Shown here: positions 62,096 to 64,000 of the stretch, one piece after another | Position numbering within the stretch: the first letter of the stretch is position 1 | How the letters are laid out: every line of letters starts with the position of its first letter | NCBI RefSeq assembly: GCF_000972845.2 | Contig: NC_040022.1 | Location: 5,362,979 to 5,426,978 of the forward strand | From: Larimichthys crocea | Taxonomy: Eukaryota; Chordata; Actinopteri; Sciaenidae | DNA length: 64,000 bases | Direction: 5' to 3' | Program-made: the position numbers and the translations under genes | The notes under the pieces: generated by a model | Databases searched by the model: none | The model's input: only the letters and a program-made list of their open reading frames with translations | What the model was told of the DNA's origin: nothing

Positions 62096-64000
62096 TTTGG
62101 TGCTGAGAGAAAAGACTTCCACGACACATGAACCTTGACAGTTTTAAAATAATATTAATAAAAATGAATGGAATAGAAAAGAGATTTGAAGATCTGCTTC
62201 CACGCAGGACGAGCGTCAAAAAACAGGGTTTGATTTGTCTCGCAGGCTGCCGCTGACCGTGAGAGATGAAGCTCTGGAGAATGATGGAGAGGAGGTCTCG
62301 TTGCCAGGGCGATAGCAGATGCAGGATGTTACACGCCGATAATGTAAAAAAAAAAGTAGACTAGAATACTGCAAAAGCCATATGTGACAACACTTCACCA
62401 CCAAAAACAAACAGGAGAAACCGGTTTCCCACGATTTGGTCTCCTCTACTTAGTGAAGGGAACCTGTTTAGGGAGATGAAGTTAGAAACTAAAGCTGTAG
62501 AGCGCAGAGAGTCTCAGTTTGTTTTATAATCGCAGCTTTCTCCATCAAGTTTAGGCTCTGCACGATAAGGACGGCGGAGAAGAAGCTCCTATTAGTCACA
62601 TCCCCTGGATCCACTGCCCTTCCACCGCCCCCAGGCTTGACAAGAGTGGCTGTCAGCAGCGTCAAGTCAGTCTGAGTTAACCTGGACGAGAACGGAAGTA
62701 AATTGTGATAAACTTTCAAAATAAAGACAACATTTTTCTTGAATTTTCTTTGAATACAGGCCTGCAGGGATAAACACATGTTAAGATGAAGTTTATTTCA
62801 AGAGCTCTCCAAGGCGGCTGGCACAAGCTTTATGAGGTCTTGTAGCCTTGGTAGGCCTGAGTCTTTTCCAAAAGGTAGCCTACAGGATCCAACGTTAGTT
62901 ATTTGTTTTACTCCAAAACATAGGTAAGCACACCTAGAATATTTGATTTGCTATAATTTTGTGTTTTGTCCTCAAATCCCTGCCTCTGGGATTTTTTCTA
63001 TTTCATTATCACTGTATAATACAGTTACAAGCCTACATTTTAGAATATAATTAGATTTTGGTCAGAGTATATCATAAGTAATAAACATTCAAGGATAGTA
63101 TAGAAACTATAATAAATTGATTACAAAAATCAGGGGCAATGATTTGGGAGCAGTATACAACATATCAAAATATGTTGAGACAGAAAATTCAGCACATAGT
63201 GTTTCTTAACAGTGGGGTGTTTTATTTTGAAATCCGTGCCCTGAAGTTAAGTTTACTCTATCTTGGATGTCTTGACAGTGGTCTGACACTGACAGAGTGC
63301 AGACCCCCATCAGTCTACTCTGCTTCACTCCAAATCACAAGTCCCTGAGCTCAAAATAGCAGCATCCTCTCTTTCTCTGTGGCTGCCATCACACTCCTGG
63401 ACTATTATATTAATCTATAGTCATGATAAGCTTTAAATGGCACTTTTGTATGGTATGGTTTTGTGTCTATGCGTGTGTGTGCGTCTGTGTGTGTGTGGGT
63501 GTGTGTGTGCGTGTGTGTGTGGTGTCCATGGACCCTTTCAGTCTTTCAGAAAATAAACATCTTGACAGTTTGTATGAGGCACCTTCATTCTCTGTTCTTC
63601 ATGTGACTTTCGCTAGGACAAAAGGAGGCACTGGGCTCGCAAATGCAGAGGACACCACGTTATGAATCACAGCATGCTGATGAGCTGGATAAGTGCCACT
63701 AAAGCAGAAACAGAGCTGTCAGAAATAAGGGTCAAAAATTGACTGGTGTGAGGAGACAAGATGTTCTCCCTAAACCCAAAGAGGAAACACAAAGCTGGCA
63801 CGAGCCGTATATTCAGAGACAGAGCAGACATTCAGACCAGAGATTTAATTGTATAGCTGCATAAAGGTCAGGTGGAGAGGCTCCAAGTGGCTTCTTCACA
63901 CACTCATTATTAGTTTTGTTTTAGAATAGCTGCCACAGAAGAGCTTCATGGACCAGCTAGGCTAAGTGACGTTTATTTGGTGGTATTGACAGCTCAGACT
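62096..64000. other. Upstream flank of kcnh6
   Basis: 62096-62800 is somewhat GC-richer, including GCAGGCTGCCGCTGACC near 62242 and a CCACCGCCCCC block near 62622, and probably holds the kcnh6 5' UTR and promoter. No first-exon splice donor could be fixed. 62800-64000 shows no gene; it contains a (TG)n array at about 63472-63522. Confidence 0.4.

Overview
The window is nuclear DNA from a ray-finned fish, most likely a percomorph teleost. The evidence is short GT-AG introns, vertebrate gene families with teleost-typical lengths, and repeats seen throughout fish genomes (tRNA-derived SINEs, L2-like LINE and Tc1-like relics, a hAT element). The species cannot be named from sequence alone. There is no prokaryotic, viral or organellar content.

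Layout: (1) 1-259, first coding exon of hsd3b7 (minus), cut by the window edge. (2) About 0.3-4.2 kb, gene-free DNA with decayed LINE and Tc1-like copies. (3) 6,257-21,233, setd1a (minus), 20 coding exons that join in frame to 2,207 codons, with a 3' UTR probably reaching about 4.25 kb and a promoter near 21.8-22.3 kb. (4) 24,367-27,482, ccdc47 (minus), 12 coding exons, 487 aa, with a non-coding first exon near 28.5 kb. (5) 28.6-30.5 kb, spacer with three CTCF-like composite motifs. (6) 30,685-33,339, dcaf7 (plus), 7 exons, 342 aa. (7) 37,007-62,095, kcnh6 (minus), an ERG-type potassium channel, 16 coding exons, 1,203 aa. Its large introns hold two tRNA-Cys genes, two decayed tRNA-Cys copies, SINEs, LINE and Tc1 relics and a probable undescribed exon. 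A third intact tRNA-Cys lies between dcaf7 and kcnh6. (8) 62.1-64 kb, upstream flank of kcnh6.

The genes do not form a pathway: sterol/bile-acid metabolism (hsd3b7), H3K4 methylation (setd1a), ER membrane-protein biogenesis (ccdc47), a WD40 scaffold (dcaf7) and a cardiac/neuronal-type K+ channel (kcnh6). The interest is syntenic. In human, HSD3B7-SETD1A lie at 16p11.2 and CCDC47, DCAF7 and KCNH6 at 17q23.3; here the two blocks are adjacent.

Most notable observations: a 66-nt open, phase-0 candidate exon in kcnh6 intron 6 (cassette or ERG1b-like alternative start); a tandem 9-nt donor duplication in the exon before it; a U12-type AT-AC intron in setd1a; three same-orientation CTCF-like composite motifs with fixed internal spacing; and a dispersed tRNA-Cys group around kcnh6. 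All exon models were read by eye. The in-frame sums of all four complete genes support them, but no alignment or RNA evidence was available.
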